A DNA stretch of 64,000 nt from Pseudoroseomonas ludipueritiae (GCF_014490445.1 NZ_JACTUZ010000009.1:1-64000); one strand, 5' to 3'; numbered from the stretch's first letter, positions 34,724 through 44,245 are shown. Program-made: numbers and translations. The notes: generated from the letters alone by a model not told the origin.

Positions 34724-35103
34724 GCGGCGCCCGCTGTTATGTCGAGCACGTGGCGATCCGCGTCCGTGACCTCGCCTGGTACCTCCGCTTCTTCCGCGAA
34801 GCGCTGGGAATGGCGGTGCGCGAGGTCGACGGCCCCGCCGAGGCGCCGCGCCAGGTCTGGCTGCGCGGCGGGCCGCAGCTGGTCGCGGACGCCGACTTCG
34901 CCGGGCCGGAAGGGCGGCTCTACCACCTCGGCGTCATGACCGAAGACCTGGAAGCGGCGATCCGGGCCGCGACCGCGTGGGGGCTGCAGCCGATGCCGCA
35001 GGGCCGCAACTGGCTGGCGACGCCGGACGGCTTGGCGATCGAGTTGCTGCAGGCCAGCCCCGGCAGCGTCGCCGCCGCGCTGGCCGTGGAACCGCGCGGG
35101 TGA
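34720..35103 (+). CDS. VOC/glyoxalase family protein
   Basis: 127 aa. Begins CYVEHVAIRVRDLAWYLRFFREALGM, the typical first beta-alpha-beta unit with the metal-ligand His, and a second unit with YHLGVMTEDLEAAIRAAT and IELLQ (Glu). Metal-dependent isomerase, epimerase or dioxygenase fold; the substrate is unknown. ATGA overlap with the preceding gene and 20 bases before the MaoC gene. Confidence 0.82.
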   Translation: MSGARCYVEHVAIRVRDLAWYLRFFREALGMAVREVDGPAEAPRQVWLRGGPQLVADADFAGPEGRLYHLGVMTEDLEAAIRAATAWGLQPMPQGRNWLATPDGLAIELLQASPGSVAAALAVEPRG

Positions 35104-35123
35104 CGCAGGAGCAGGAGGGAACG

Positions 35124-35582
35124 ATGGCAGAAGAGAAGTTCTACGAGGACGTCCGCGTCGGCGATGCCGGGATTAGCCCGGAGATCACCGTCACCGAAGC
35201 GATGGTGATGAGCTACGCCGAACTGACCGGCGACTTCACCCCCGTCCACACCGACGAGGAATACGCGCGCACCACGCCTTTCGGCACCCGGGTGGCGCAT
35301 GGGCTCTTCGGCCTTTCCCTCGCCGACGGGCTGAAGACCCGCTCCGACCTCCGCTTCCCGCCGGGCATGTCGCTGGGCTGGACCTGGGATTTCGTCGCGC
35401 CGATCAAGCTGGGCGACGTCGTGCACGTGAAGTTCCATGTCGCCAGCATGCGCACCACGCGCAAGCCGGGCTGGGGCATCGTCGTGCTGCCCTCGGAGCT
35501 GATCAACCAGCGCGGCGAGGTCGTCCAGCGCGGCGAGCACCGGCTGATGATCCCCCGCCGCCCCGAGGCGCAGGCCGCCTGA
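35124..35582 (+). CDS. MaoC-family dehydratase (hotdog fold)
   Basis: 152 aa from the ATG at 35,124 (CAGGAGGGA upstream). The hydratase-2 pattern is present: FYEDVRVGDAG, then YAELTGDFTPVHTDEEYA with Asp and His of the active site, followed by RVAHGLFGLSLADG. Predicted to hydrate an enoyl-CoA. It lies directly before a family III CoA transferase, which supplies the CoA thioester. Confidence 0.9.
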   Translation: MAEEKFYEDVRVGDAGISPEITVTEAMVMSYAELTGDFTPVHTDEEYARTTPFGTRVAHGLFGLSLADGLKTRSDLRFPPGMSLGWTWDFVAPIKLGDVVHVKFHVASMRTTRKPGWGIVVLPSELINQRGEVVQRGEHRLMIPRRPEAQAA

Positions 35583-35611
35583 CCTCACCCAGTTCGATTG
35601 GAGCCACACTC

Positions 35612-36847
35612 ATGGCCAGCCAGCCACGCCCCCTCGCGGGCATCAAGGTCGTCGACTATAGCCACTTCCTCGCCGGGCCCTTCATGTCCCGCTGCCTGTC
35701 CGCGCTGGGTGCCGAGGTCATCAAGGTCGAGCGTCCCAAGGATGGCGATGCCGGTCGGGCGCACCCGTACTTCAAGGACGGGCAGAGCGGATACTTCCTG
35801 CAGCAGAACATGGGCAAGCAGGGGATCTGCATCAATCTGAAGGACCCGCGCGGGCTGGAGTTGATGCACAAGCTGGTGGCGGATGCCGACGTCTTCGTCG
35901 AGAACTACCGTCCCGGCGCCCTGGACCGCCTCGGCCTCGGCTACAAGCAGCTCTCGGCGCTGAACCCGCGGCTGGTCTACTGCTCCGTCTCGGCATACGG
36001 CCACACCGGGCCCGCCTCCTCCCGGCCGGGCTTCGGGCTGATCGCGGAAGCCATGTCCGGCGCCATGGCGCAGGTGGGCGTGCCGGGCGAGCCGCCGCCG
36101 CTGCTGCGCATGCCGCTCGCCGACATGTACACCGGTATCCATGGCGTCGCGGCGGTCTGCGCCGCGCTGGTCGGCCGCGCCACCAGCGGCAAGGGTCAGC
36201 ACATCGACATGGCGCTCTACGACTGCATGGTGTCGATGCACGACTTCGCCATCCAGCGCTACACGCTGAGCGACGGCAAGGAGATCCCGAAGCAGACCGG
36301 ACACGACCAGCCGGAGTCCACCGTCTACGGCGTCTTCTCGGCGGCGGATGGCCACCTGGTGATCGCCGCACAGGTGGACGATGCCTGGAAGCGCCTGGCG
36401 CGGCTGATCGGCGGCGAGGAGCTGGCGTCCGACCGCCGCTTCCTGGACCCGGAAAGCCGCAACGCGCACCGCCTCGAGGCGCTGGACTTCGTGAAGGGCT
36501 GGATCGCGACGCAGCCTTCCGTCGCCGCCTGCATCGCGGCGCTGGACGCGGCGGGCGTGCCCTGCGCGCCGGTGCAGAGCATCGACCAAGTGCTGGCCGA
36601 CCCGCAGGTGCAGGCGCGCGGGATGATCGTCGAGCAGGACCACCCCGTGCTCGGCCGCATCCGCCTGCCCAACCTGCCCTTCCGCTTCTCCGACTGCGAC
36701 ACGGCGCCCACCGGCATTGCCCCGACGCTGGGGCAGCACAACGCGGACGTCGCGGCCTCGCTTGGTTACTCCGCGGCCGAGATCGCCGCGCTGGAGCAGG
36801 ACGGCGTGCTCTACGCCGAGCCGGTGGCGGATCGCGCCCTGGTTTGA
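35612..36847 (+). CDS. CaiB/BaiF family III CoA transferase
   Basis: 411 aa. Begins RPLAGIKVVDYSHFLAGPFMSRCLSALGAEVIKVERPKDGD, the conserved N-terminus; VFVENYRPGALDRLGLGY follows and the catalytic Asp is in MPLADMYTGIHGVAAV. Transfers CoA between carboxylates through an aspartyl-CoA anhydride. Thirty bases after the MaoC gene in the same operon; likely activates the acid taken up by the next gene's receptor. Confidence 0.92.
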   Translation: MASQPRPLAGIKVVDYSHFLAGPFMSRCLSALGAEVIKVERPKDGDAGRAHPYFKDGQSGYFLQQNMGKQGICINLKDPRGLELMHKLVADADVFVENYRPGALDRLGLGYKQLSALNPRLVYCSVSAYGHTGPASSRPGFGLIAEAMSGAMAQVGVPGEPPPLLRMPLADMYTGIHGVAAVCAALVGRATSGKGQHIDMALYDCMVSMHDFAIQRYTLSDGKEIPKQTGHDQPESTVYGVFSAADGHLVIAAQVDDAWKRLARLIGGEELASDRRFLDPESRNAHRLEALDFVKGWIATQPSVAACIAALDAAGVPCAPVQSIDQVLADPQVQARGMIVEQDHPVLGRIRLPNLPFRFSDCDTAPTGIAPTLGQHNADVAASLGYSAAEIAALEQDGVLYAEPVADRALV

Positions 36848-36932
36848 CCGGGCGCACCGGCGGAAGGGGGCCGGGATGCTCTCCCCTTCACCAAGGATGG
36901 CGCAAAGCCACGCACAGGAAGGATCGCCCAAG

Positions 36933-37919
36933 ATGAATCGCCGCTCCCTCATGCAGGCCCTTCTGGGGCTGACCGCCCTGGTGGCCCTGCCGCAGCCCCC
37001 TGCCCTAGCCCAGACCGCGGATGCCTTCCCCAACCGCACCGTCACCCTGGTGGTGCCCTGGGCGCCGGGTGGCTCGCAGGACACGTTCGCGCGCGTGCTG
37101 GCCGAGCCGCTGTCGGCCGAGCTCGGCCAAACCGTGGTGGTGGACAATCGGCCCGGCGCCAGCGGCACGGTCGGCTCCGGCATGGTCGCCCGCGCCAAGC
37201 CGGACGGCTACACGCTGCTGATGGGCTCCAGCAGCACCTACGCCATGGCGCCGCACCTTTACCAACTCCCCTACGACAACGAGCGCGCCTTCAGCCCGGC
37301 CGGGCTGGTCGCTTCGATGCCGATCCTGATGCTGGTGCCGGGCAAGTCCGCCGCCAACAGCGTGCAGGACTTCGTGGCCATGTCGCGCAAGCCGAACTCC
37401 GGCCTGTCCTACGCCTCCTCCGGCGTCGGCAGTTCCACCCACCTCGCCACCGAGATGTTCCTGCAGATGGCTGGGCTGGAGGTGCAGGAAGTCACCTACA
37501 AGGGCGGCGGGCCCGCCGTGCAGGGGCTGCTGACCGGCGAGACCCAGATGACCTTCCAGACGGCCGCCACGGTGCTGGGCTTCATGCGCAGCGGCGACAT
37601 GAAGGCGCTGGCCGTCGCCAGCCCGTCGCGCATCGGCTTTATGCCGGACATCCCGACCTTCGCGGAATCCGGGCTGACGGATTTCGAGGTGGTGGAGAAC
37701 ATCGCCATCCTGGCACCGGCCGGAACGCCGGACCCGGTGCTGCAGCGTATCAACCTCGCGGTGGCCAAGGTCATGGCCCTGCCTCGCGTGCAGGCCAAGC
37801 TGACCGAGCTGGCCATCAACCCCACCGTCCGCCCGCCCGCCGAGTTCCCCGCCTTCGCGGCGGAGGAAAGTGCCAAGTGGCGCGACCTCATCAAGGCGCG
37901 CAACATCCGCGTCCAGTGA
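36933..37919 (+). CDS. TctC/Bug-family tripartite tricarboxylate transporter receptor
   Basis: 328 aa from ATG at 36,933 (AGGAAGGA upstream). Signal peptide MNRRSLMQALLGLTALVALPQPPALAQ. Core PNRTVTLVVPWAPGGSQDTFARVLAEPLS, VVDNRPGASGTVGSGMVARAKPDGYTLLMG and GETQMTFQTAA. Closely related to the receptor at 31,209 (shared SSTYAMAPHLYQLPYDN region). It lies inside the operon, so its ligand is likely the acid processed by the CoA transferase or the dehydrogenase. Confidence 0.9.
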   Translation: MNRRSLMQALLGLTALVALPQPPALAQTADAFPNRTVTLVVPWAPGGSQDTFARVLAEPLSAELGQTVVVDNRPGASGTVGSGMVARAKPDGYTLLMGSSSTYAMAPHLYQLPYDNERAFSPAGLVASMPILMLVPGKSAANSVQDFVAMSRKPNSGLSYASSGVGSSTHLATEMFLQMAGLEVQEVTYKGGGPAVQGLLTGETQMTFQTAATVLGFMRSGDMKALAVASPSRIGFMPDIPTFAESGLTDFEVVENIAILAPAGTPDPVLQRINLAVAKVMALPRVQAKLTELAINPTVRPPAEFPAFAAEESAKWRDLIKARNIRVQ

Positions 37920-37953
37920 CATCGGGCGCATCCTGAAACCCGAGGAGCCTCCC

Positions 37954-38772
37954 ATGCAGACCATGATCCCGTCGCCGCAGGGACAGACCCGGCTCTATGC
38001 GGTGATTGGTGATCCCGTGACGCAGGTGCAGGCGCCACACTTGATGAACGCCCTGTTCCACGAGGTCGGGGTCGATGCCGTCATGGTGCCGGTCCAGGCT
38101 TCCTCGGGGCAGCTTGCCATGGTCCTCCACGGGCTCATGGCCATAGGGAACTGCGACGGAATCCTGGTCACCATCCCGCACAAGTTCGCTGTGGCCGAAC
38201 TGGTGGAGCGGCGCAGCGGCATGGTGGAGCTCACCGGCGCCACCAATGCGCTGCGGCGCGACGCGGATGGGCGCTGGAGCGCCGAGAACTTCGACGGCCG
38301 GGGCTTCGTCGCCGGGCTGCGGAAGACCGGGCAGGACCTGTCCGCCGGACCGGCGGTGCTGTTCGGCGCCGGTGGGGCGGGCGTGTCCATCGCCGCGGCT
38401 CTGCTGGAAGGCGGCGTGCGCCGACTGCACGTCGTTGACCCGGCGGCGGAGAAGGTGGACGCGCTGTCGCGGCGCCTGTCGGGGGAGTGGCCGGGGTCCA
38501 TCCTGACCGGCGAGCCGCCGCTGCGCGACGCGACGCTGGTGGTGAACGCCACGCCGCTCGGCCTGCGGGTGGAGGACCCACTGCCCTTCGACCTGGCGCA
38601 CCTGCGCCCGGGAACCCGCGTGGCCGACATCATCATGAAGCCGAGGGAGACGCGGCTGCTGCGGGAGGCGGCACGGCTCGGTCTCCCCGTGCAGCCCGGC
38701 CTGCCGATGCTGGCCGAGCAGATCCCGTTCTACCGCGACTTCTTCGGCGTGGCTGCGCCGGTTCCGGCGTAG
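37954..38772 (+). CDS. Shikimate/quinate dehydrogenase-family protein (AroE-like)
   Basis: 272 aa from ATG at 37,954 (GAGGAGCC upstream). Substrate-domain motifs YAVIGDPVTQVQAPHLMNALF and GILVTIPHKFAVAELVE with the catalytic Lys, then an NAD(P)-binding GAGGAGVSIAAALLEGG and VNATPLGL. Usual SKSPxxHN at the substrate site is TQVQAPHLMN, a departure from biosynthetic AroE. With the QuiC-like gene downstream it suggests catabolism of quinate/shikimate-like acids. Confidence 0.88.
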   Translation: MQTMIPSPQGQTRLYAVIGDPVTQVQAPHLMNALFHEVGVDAVMVPVQASSGQLAMVLHGLMAIGNCDGILVTIPHKFAVAELVERRSGMVELTGATNALRRDADGRWSAENFDGRGFVAGLRKTGQDLSAGPAVLFGAGGAGVSIAAALLEGGVRRLHVVDPAAEKVDALSRRLSGEWPGSILTGEPPLRDATLVVNATPLGLRVEDPLPFDLAHLRPGTRVADIIMKPRETRLLREAARLGLPVQPGLPMLAEQIPFYRDFFGVAAPVPA

Positions 38773-38990
38773 CCACGGGGGTCGGGGTGGGTCCGGCCCA
38801 CTGGCCGGACCACACCGGGCGCCGCTTCTCGGCAGAGGCACGCGGTCCTTCGCCGCAGGAAGGACTGTACCGGAGACCCTGCCCACCGATGACACGATGC
38901 CGTGGCCAGCCGCACACCGTGGCGGCTGCGCCTCGGAATGCGGCGCGTTCTCTCATTCCTTCGGTAACTGATGATTCGTGAGGAGCACAT

Positions 38991-40907
38991 ATGAGCGTCG
39001 CGGCTTCACCAACGTCACGAGCGCAGGCGACTGTCCCATTGCCAAAGTCAATCGCGACGGTCTGCCTCTCCGGAACCCTGCCGGATAAGTTGGAGGCAGC
39101 GGCCAACGCCGGTTTTGCGGGCGTGGAGGTCTTCGAGCAGGATCTGCTGACGTTCAGCGGCCGACCTCAGGATGTCCGTGCCCTGGCCGAGAACCTTGGG
39201 CTCGCCATCACGATTTTCCAGCCGTTCCGCGAGTTCGAGGCCATGCCAGAGCCGCAGCGTCTCCGCAATCTTGACCGGGCGGAGCGCAAGTTTGACGTGA
39301 TGCAGGCCCTCGGCACCGACCTCGTCCTCGTCTGCAGCAACATCAATCCCGCCACCATCGATGATCCTGCCCGGGCAGCCGCCGACCTCCGGGAGATGGC
39401 GGAGCGCGCCGCCAAGCGTGGCCTGCGTATCGGTTACGAGGCTTTGTCCTGGGGACGGCACGTGAGGTTCTGGCGACAAGCATGGGACATCGTGAAGAAG
39501 TCCGACCATCCGGCGCTTGGCCTGATCCTCGACAGCTTCCACACGCTGGCGCTGGGCGACACTCTGGAGGGGTTGGCAGGCGAGGTGCCCGGTGACCGCA
39601 TCAGTTTCGTGCAGCTCGCCGACGCGCCTCGCCTGTCGATGGACGTGCTGTCATGGTCACGCCACTTTCGTAACTTCCCGGGACAAGGGGAGCTGCCCGT
39701 CGCTGAGTTTACGAGGGAGGTACTGGCCGCTGGCTACACCGGCCCTCTCTCACTGGAAGTGTTCAACGACGAGTTCCGCGCTGCTCCGGCCCGCCGGATC
39801 GCGCAGGACGGCCATCGGTCGCTAATCTGGCTCGATTCCCTTGTGGCCGGACCCACGGTGCCCGCCACGCCCTTGCCGCCGCTCCCTGAGCTGGGCGGCT
39901 TCGAGTTCATCGAGTTCGCGGTCGATGAGGAGCAACGGCGGGGCCTCGGCGCCTTCATCTCCCGCCTGGGCTTCCGCCATATGGGCCAGCACCGCTCCAA
40001 GGCGGTCGAGCTGTGGCGGCAGGGCAGCGTCAACTTCGTGCTCAACGCCGAACCCGACAGCGCCGCCGCGGGTCACTTCGCGTTGCACGGCACCTCCGTG
40101 TGCGCCACGGCGCTCCAGGTCGACAACGCCTCGCGGACGCTGTCGCGGGCGGAAGCGCTCCTCAGTTCATCCTGGCGTGACCCGCTGGGCCAGGGCGAGA
40201 GCCGCATTCCGGCACTACGGGGTCCGGACGGGACGCTGATCTACCTGGTCGAACCCGGCGCGCCCGGGCGCGGCATCTGGGAGAGTGACTTCCACCTCCT
40301 GCCGGGCGCCGCCCGGCCGGACACCGTGTTGGAGAAGGTGGATCACCTCGCTTATGCCCTGACCGCCGGGCAGATGCCGGGCTTCCGCGCCCTGTTCGGC
40401 CTGGAACCGCAACCGGCGCAGGATCTGAGCGATCCGCTCGGGCTGGTGCAAAGCCGGGTCGTGAGCGACAAGGCCAACAACGTGCGGCTCGCCCTCAACG
40501 TGTCCGAAAGCCGCCAAACCGAAACCGGACGCTTCCTGTCGGCCGCCGCTGGCACCGGTGTCCACCACCTTGCCCTGCGCACCGCCGACGTCGGCGCCTT
40601 CATCTCCGAGCACGGTGTGCCCGTCCTTCCCATATCTCGGAACTACTACGAAGACCTGGAAGCGCGGTTCGGCATAGATTCTGCCACGCTCGCTAGGCTT
40701 GAGGGCAGCAACCTCCTGCATGACCGCTCGGAGACGGGTGGCGAGTTCACCCACGCCTACACCGCCACGTTCGCCGATCGGTTCTTCTTCGAGATCGTTG
40801 AAGCCAAAGAAGGCTACACCGGGTTCGGGGCGCCCAACGCTGCGGTGCGTTTGGCTGCTCAGGCACGATATCGGCTACGGAAAGCCACAGCGGCGTCAGG
40901 AGCCTGA
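38991..40907 (+). CDS. quiC: Bifunctional TIM-barrel/VOC protein, QuiC-like 3-dehydroshikimate dehydratase
   Basis: 638 aa. Residues 20-285 form an AP-endonuclease-2-type TIM barrel (SIATVCLSGTLPDKLEAAANAGFAGVEVFEQDLL), with metal-ligand candidates in GYEALSWGRH, LILDSFHTLA and LSLEVFNDEF. Residues 300-630 form an HPPD-like VOC domain (FEFIEFAVDEEQRRGLGAFISRLGF; EKVDHLAYAL; FFFEIVEAKEGYTGFG). This architecture is that of 3-dehydroshikimate dehydratase (QuiC), giving protocatechuate. It follows the AroE-like gene by 218 bases. Confidence 0.85.
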   Translation: MSVAASPTSRAQATVPLPKSIATVCLSGTLPDKLEAAANAGFAGVEVFEQDLLTFSGRPQDVRALAENLGLAITIFQPFREFEAMPEPQRLRNLDRAERKFDVMQALGTDLVLVCSNINPATIDDPARAAADLREMAERAAKRGLRIGYEALSWGRHVRFWRQAWDIVKKSDHPALGLILDSFHTLALGDTLEGLAGEVPGDRISFVQLADAPRLSMDVLSWSRHFRNFPGQGELPVAEFTREVLAAGYTGPLSLEVFNDEFRAAPARRIAQDGHRSLIWLDSLVAGPTVPATPLPPLPELGGFEFIEFAVDEEQRRGLGAFISRLGFRHMGQHRSKAVELWRQGSVNFVLNAEPDSAAAGHFALHGTSVCATALQVDNASRTLSRAEALLSSSWRDPLGQGESRIPALRGPDGTLIYLVEPGAPGRGIWESDFHLLPGAARPDTVLEKVDHLAYALTAGQMPGFRALFGLEPQPAQDLSDPLGLVQSRVVSDKANNVRLALNVSESRQTETGRFLSAAAGTGVHHLALRTADVGAFISEHGVPVLPISRNYYEDLEARFGIDSATLARLEGSNLLHDRSETGGEFTHAYTATFADRFFFEIVEAKEGYTGFGAPNAAVRLAAQARYRLRKATAASGA

Positions 40908-41136
40908 GTCCGACCCTGGTGGACGCTCGCGATACGCCATTGCTGGCCATGCGCGAGTACCACAGGCAGGCCCGACGTCCACTTCGCCACATTTGACGCC
41001 TAGAAGCGAACTGCCAGCTATCGGCCGTACCAGGTCATCCAAATTGATGTCGGCAAAGTCTGCTTTGGATAGGCCGTGGCGGCTGCCTGCCCGGCCGCGG
41101 CTGACGCTGAACACCGCTGTCAGGTACCGGCTTCAG

Positions 41137-41161
41137 CCGGAGCGGCTGTCAGCTGCTCCGG
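41137..41161. terminator. Hairpin between convergent genes
   Basis: CCGGAGC (41,137-41,143) pairs with GCTCCGG (41,155-41,161) around an 11-base loop, in the gap between convergent quiC-like and DUF945-like genes. On the plus strand it is followed by TCTTGTTGCTT. Confidence 0.45.
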
Positions 41162-41189
41162 TCTTGTTGCTTAGGGTGATCGGCGTAGG

Positions 41190-42608
41190 TTAGCGCCGCA
41201 CTGCGCTCGCTGGTGGCGCCGCTTCGCTCCTGGCTTGCAGGCCCAGTCGCTTGGCGGCGGCCTGGGGGCTGGCGAGGGTCTGGAAGTCACCGAACCCGAG
41301 CGGCTGCTGCGGACGCGCGGCAAACTCGATCCGGCCGCCGTTGCGCAGGAAATTCGACACTGCGCGAGCGATGTCCGCGCCGTTGGGGAGGCTGCGAAGG
41401 ACCGCGTCCTTCGTCACTGCCTGGGCGGCAAACTCCGCCAGCTGCGCCGGGGTGGCGCCAGTCTGCGCCTGACCAAGGGCGTAGACCTGGTTACGCAGGC
41501 CCTTGTCTTCCAAGCTCACCGTGGCGAGCGCCAGTTGCGCGTTCGAGACCATGGCTTCGATGGCCGCCGGGCTCGGCTGCTCGCCTGTCGAGAAGGCGCC
41601 GAGATCGACATGCAGGACCCGGAAGGTGGCGTCCAGCTTGCCGACGCCCTCAACGTTCAGGCTGAACGGCTCCACCCCAAGCACCCCCCCGGCCGCGTTG
41701 TAGGTCGTGCCGATCTGGAGATCGCCACGGACCACATCCGGCAGGGTCGACGTGTACTCGGCACCCGGTCCCGACTTCGGTACCGTGATGGAGATGCCGG
41801 TGGCGGCCAGGCGGCCCGTCTGGGCGCCCGGGCCTCCCGCCTGCTCTCCGGACACTTCAGCCCTGGCAATCTCGCCCACCTTGGTGTCGCCGTTGGCGAC
41901 AAGCAGGTTGTCGAACGCAACCGTGTATTTCGGGCCAGCGATGTTCGGCGGCTGAGTGCCGCGGGATGCGGCATCCACGAGAGAGGCCAAATCGAGGCCG
42001 CTCATCGACAGGCGCGCGAACTCAATCCGGTCGACACCCTGCACGCTGGGAACGGGAGCGCTGAAGCCGTCCACAACAAGGTTGGACCCGCGCCCTGCCC
42101 CGTAGTTGCCCAGCGTCGCTGAGTCGATGGACGCCGAGAAGGCGAGGCTCCCGGCCCTGAGCTTCCGCATCGTCATCTCGGCAAAGGTGACAGCGCCCGG
42201 ACTGATGGCTGCCGGAGCACCAGGCAGTGGCGGAGGGTACGTGACGTCTCGCGCGTCCATCGTCTCGACCGTCAGGACGCTTCCGTCGGTCCCACGATGC
42301 TGGAGGTTCTTGACGTGGATTGTCCCGACCCTTCCATGGTCCACCTTGGTCAGGTTCACCTGGTCGGCGGTGTAGAGGCGCCCGTCCGCCATCCGCATGG
42401 CCACGCCCGACAGGTCCGCCGCACGCGAGAAGGGATGGACCTGAGAGCCGGTGTAGGAGAACGATCCCTGAGGCCCGAGTGATGCCCGCACACTGTCCGT
42501 GGCGGCCCGCAGCTGGGCTTCGCCCTCATGCTGAGCCCAGAAGTAGCCCCCCGCGCCTAAAGCAGCGACGACACCAACCGTGCCGAGGGTCACCAAAGCT
42601 TTGTTCAT
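41190..42608 (-). CDS. Membrane-anchored periplasmic protein, possibly DUF945/YdgA-like
   Basis: 472 aa. One N-terminal membrane anchor (LVTLGTVGVVAALGAGGYFWAQ) is followed by a long periplasmic part with repeated beta-strand patterns such as SGVAMRMADGRLYTADQVNL, MDARDVTYPPPLPG and RIEFARLSMSGLDLASLVD. The layout recalls DUF945/YdgA or AsmA-type proteins; I am not certain of the family. The C-terminal 100 residues contain LAEFAAQAVTKDAVLRSLPNG. It stands alone on the minus strand. Confidence 0.6.
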   Translation of the reverse strand: MNKALVTLGTVGVVAALGAGGYFWAQHEGEAQLRAATDSVRASLGPQGSFSYTGSQVHPFSRAADLSGVAMRMADGRLYTADQVNLTKVDHGRVGTIHVKNLQHRGTDGSVLTVETMDARDVTYPPPLPGAPAAISPGAVTFAEMTMRKLRAGSLAFSASIDSATLGNYGAGRGSNLVVDGFSAPVPSVQGVDRIEFARLSMSGLDLASLVDAASRGTQPPNIAGPKYTVAFDNLLVANGDTKVGEIARAEVSGEQAGGPGAQTGRLAATGISITVPKSGPGAEYTSTLPDVVRGDLQIGTTYNAAGGVLGVEPFSLNVEGVGKLDATFRVLHVDLGAFSTGEQPSPAAIEAMVSNAQLALATVSLEDKGLRNQVYALGQAQTGATPAQLAEFAAQAVTKDAVLRSLPNGADIARAVSNFLRNGGRIEFAARPQQPLGFGDFQTLASPQAAAKRLGLQARSEAAPPASAVRR

Positions 42609-42730
42609 CAGGCCGCCGTCCCACTCCTATGACGCGATTTCTTAGTTCTTTCGATCGCGTTAGGATAGAGAGGCCATGAGCCTCATGGGATGCAGCCACA
42701 TGTCTCAAGCCTCATCGGAGGCTTAGACCC

Positions 42731-43810
42731 TCACCCTAGGAAGAGAGGCCACATCAACGGCGCCATCGGGCAGGTAATGCATGGGCCGCCCGAGCGCACC
42801 TCTGGTCGGTGCGCCGATGTGTCAGGGTTCCAAGGCCATTCGTCCGCCTCCACGGGTAGCCATCTGCGCCTGCGGTGCGTTCGCCGCCCCTGCCCTTCAT
42901 CCCTAACCGAGAACCGCTCGTACGCGGTGAACCGGCGCATCGGGGGCTCAACCCGGCGCCCATAGATGCTCTCGCAAAGGAAGGCACACTCGGCCGCCTG
43001 CGCGTCCTCCGCCACGTCGATGTACCAGGCCCTGGGGTGCCCGTTGGCGTCGCCATTCCTCCGATAGCCCCGCGCCTTCAGGGTGTCCTTGTGATGAAAC
43101 GGCGCCTCCATCGCCCAGATGCGCCAACTCGGGCGCCGGGCGCCCTCCAGCAGCCGGGCCAGGCCGGTGACGCCGGAGCGGAGCAGCGGCCGCTCAAGGA
43201 TTTGCAGCGTCGCCTCGCAGTCGTGCACGGCGCGGTGGCCGTCGAAGAACAGCCCCTGCTTCATGGCCAGGTAGCCTAGCCTGCCGCCATCGAAGCCTTC
43301 GGCTGCCCAGTCGACCCCCTGCAGCGAGCAGGCCCAGGGCTTCGCCACGAAGGCGTCGCAGAAGACTTCGGAGAACCGGCGGTCGAAGCTGGCGTTGTGG
43401 GCGATCACGAGGGCCACCGGTTCGATGAACCGCGCCACCTCGGCGGGGTCGATGCTGTGCCCGGCTACCATCTCGTCGGTCAGGCCGGTCAGCTCAGTGA
43501 CGGCAGACGGGATGGGAACGGACGGCTGGCGCAGCTGACTGAACGCCTCCCCCACCGCGTAGACCGTGCCGTCCAGCCCGTAGGTGAAGGGCAGTATGGC
43601 CATCTCGATGATCTCGTCCCGCAGCGGGTCGAGGCCGGTGGTCTCGAGGTCCAGGAGGATGCCGACGCGGGTCCGAGTACCGGCGGGAACCTCCAAGGGT
43701 TCGTGGGCGCCGACCCGGCGCAGCACGCGATATTGCCCGCTGGCCTCGAGCAGTGCCGCCATTTCCTTGAGCTGACTGGGATTGGGTCCGGGTATCACGT
43801 CACGCGGCAT
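42731..43810 (-). CDS. DEDDh 3'-5' exonuclease (DnaQ-like)
   Basis: 359 aa. Exonuclease motifs: ExoI LLDLETTGLDPLRDEIIEMA (D and E), ExoII IAHNASFDRRF (D), ExoIII GHRAVHDCEATL (His and Asp). A short N-terminal region precedes the domain (residues 1-45) and about 130 residues follow, including WYIDVAEDAQAAECAFLCESIYG and a basic, Arg-rich tail. Similar to stand-alone DnaQ-like exonucleases of unknown role rather than the PolIII epsilon. The 5' end is duplicated, in decayed form, at 86-218. Confidence 0.87.
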   Translation of the reverse strand: MPRDVIPGPNPSQLKEMAALLEASGQYRVLRRVGAHEPLEVPAGTRTRVGILLDLETTGLDPLRDEIIEMAILPFTYGLDGTVYAVGEAFSQLRQPSVPIPSAVTELTGLTDEMVAGHSIDPAEVARFIEPVALVIAHNASFDRRFSEVFCDAFVAKPWACSLQGVDWAAEGFDGGRLGYLAMKQGLFFDGHRAVHDCEATLQILERPLLRSGVTGLARLLEGARRPSWRIWAMEAPFHHKDTLKARGYRRNGDANGHPRAWYIDVAEDAQAAECAFLCESIYGRRVEPPMRRFTAYERFSVRDEGQGRRTHRRRRWLPVEADEWPWNPDTSAHRPEVRSGGPCITCPMAPLMWPLFLG

Positions 43811-44096
43811 GCTGTTTCCATGTCCTGCAGCGCCTCCATGAGCCAGTGGACCAGAAGGGGAACAGGCGCCTGGCGGCTACCCGTCTGCCTGCGGCGCCCC
43901 CAGTCCCAGCTCCTGCCGGACATGGGCGAACTGCGCCGGGTCCAGCCCGCGGCGCTGCGCCGCCAGCCAGCGCAGCGCCTCCAGACCCTCCTCCGTGAAG
44001 TGGGCGCGGGCCATGTGCGGCGATCCGGCGCGCACCACCATCAGGCCGCGGTCCACCATGCTCTGCACCGCCGCCGGAACCTTCGGCTGACCGGCC
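43676..44096. repeat. Segmental duplicate, copy 2 (intact genes)
   Basis: Partner of 86-503. It spans the start of the exonuclease gene, the 66-base gap and the 3' half of the small gene upstream of it. The two copies are about 43.6 kb apart, in the same orientation. Confidence 0.85.
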
Positions 44097-44245
44097 AGCG
44101 GACCGCTGCGCCACACCCGCAGGAAGATGCCTTCGGCCAGTGCTGGCGGGCGGCCGAAGCGCACGCACAGCTCGCGCCGGATTAGGTCTCGTTCCGCGGC
44201 GTTCAGGAGTTCGGTCGGGCGATCGGAGGTGGGCGAAGGAGGCAT
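43877..44245 (-). CDS. Small conserved hypothetical protein
   Basis: 122 aa from the minus-strand ATG at 44,245. Predicted helical and soluble: LLNAAERDLIRRELCVRFGR, then VPAAVQSMVDRGLMVVRAG and ARAHFTEEGLEALRWLAAQR. The region around SMVDRGLMVVR...FTEEGLEALR looks like a winged-helix wing/helix pair, so a small DNA-binding role is conceivable but unproven. It lies 66 bases upstream of the exonuclease, same strand, probably an operon. A truncated copy is at 284-503. Confidence 0.62.
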   Translation of the reverse strand: MPPSPTSDRPTELLNAAERDLIRRELCVRFGRPPALAEGIFLRVWRSGPLAGQPKVPAAVQSMVDRGLMVVRAGSPHMARAHFTEEGLEALRWLAAQRRGLDPAQFAHVRQELGLGAPQADG

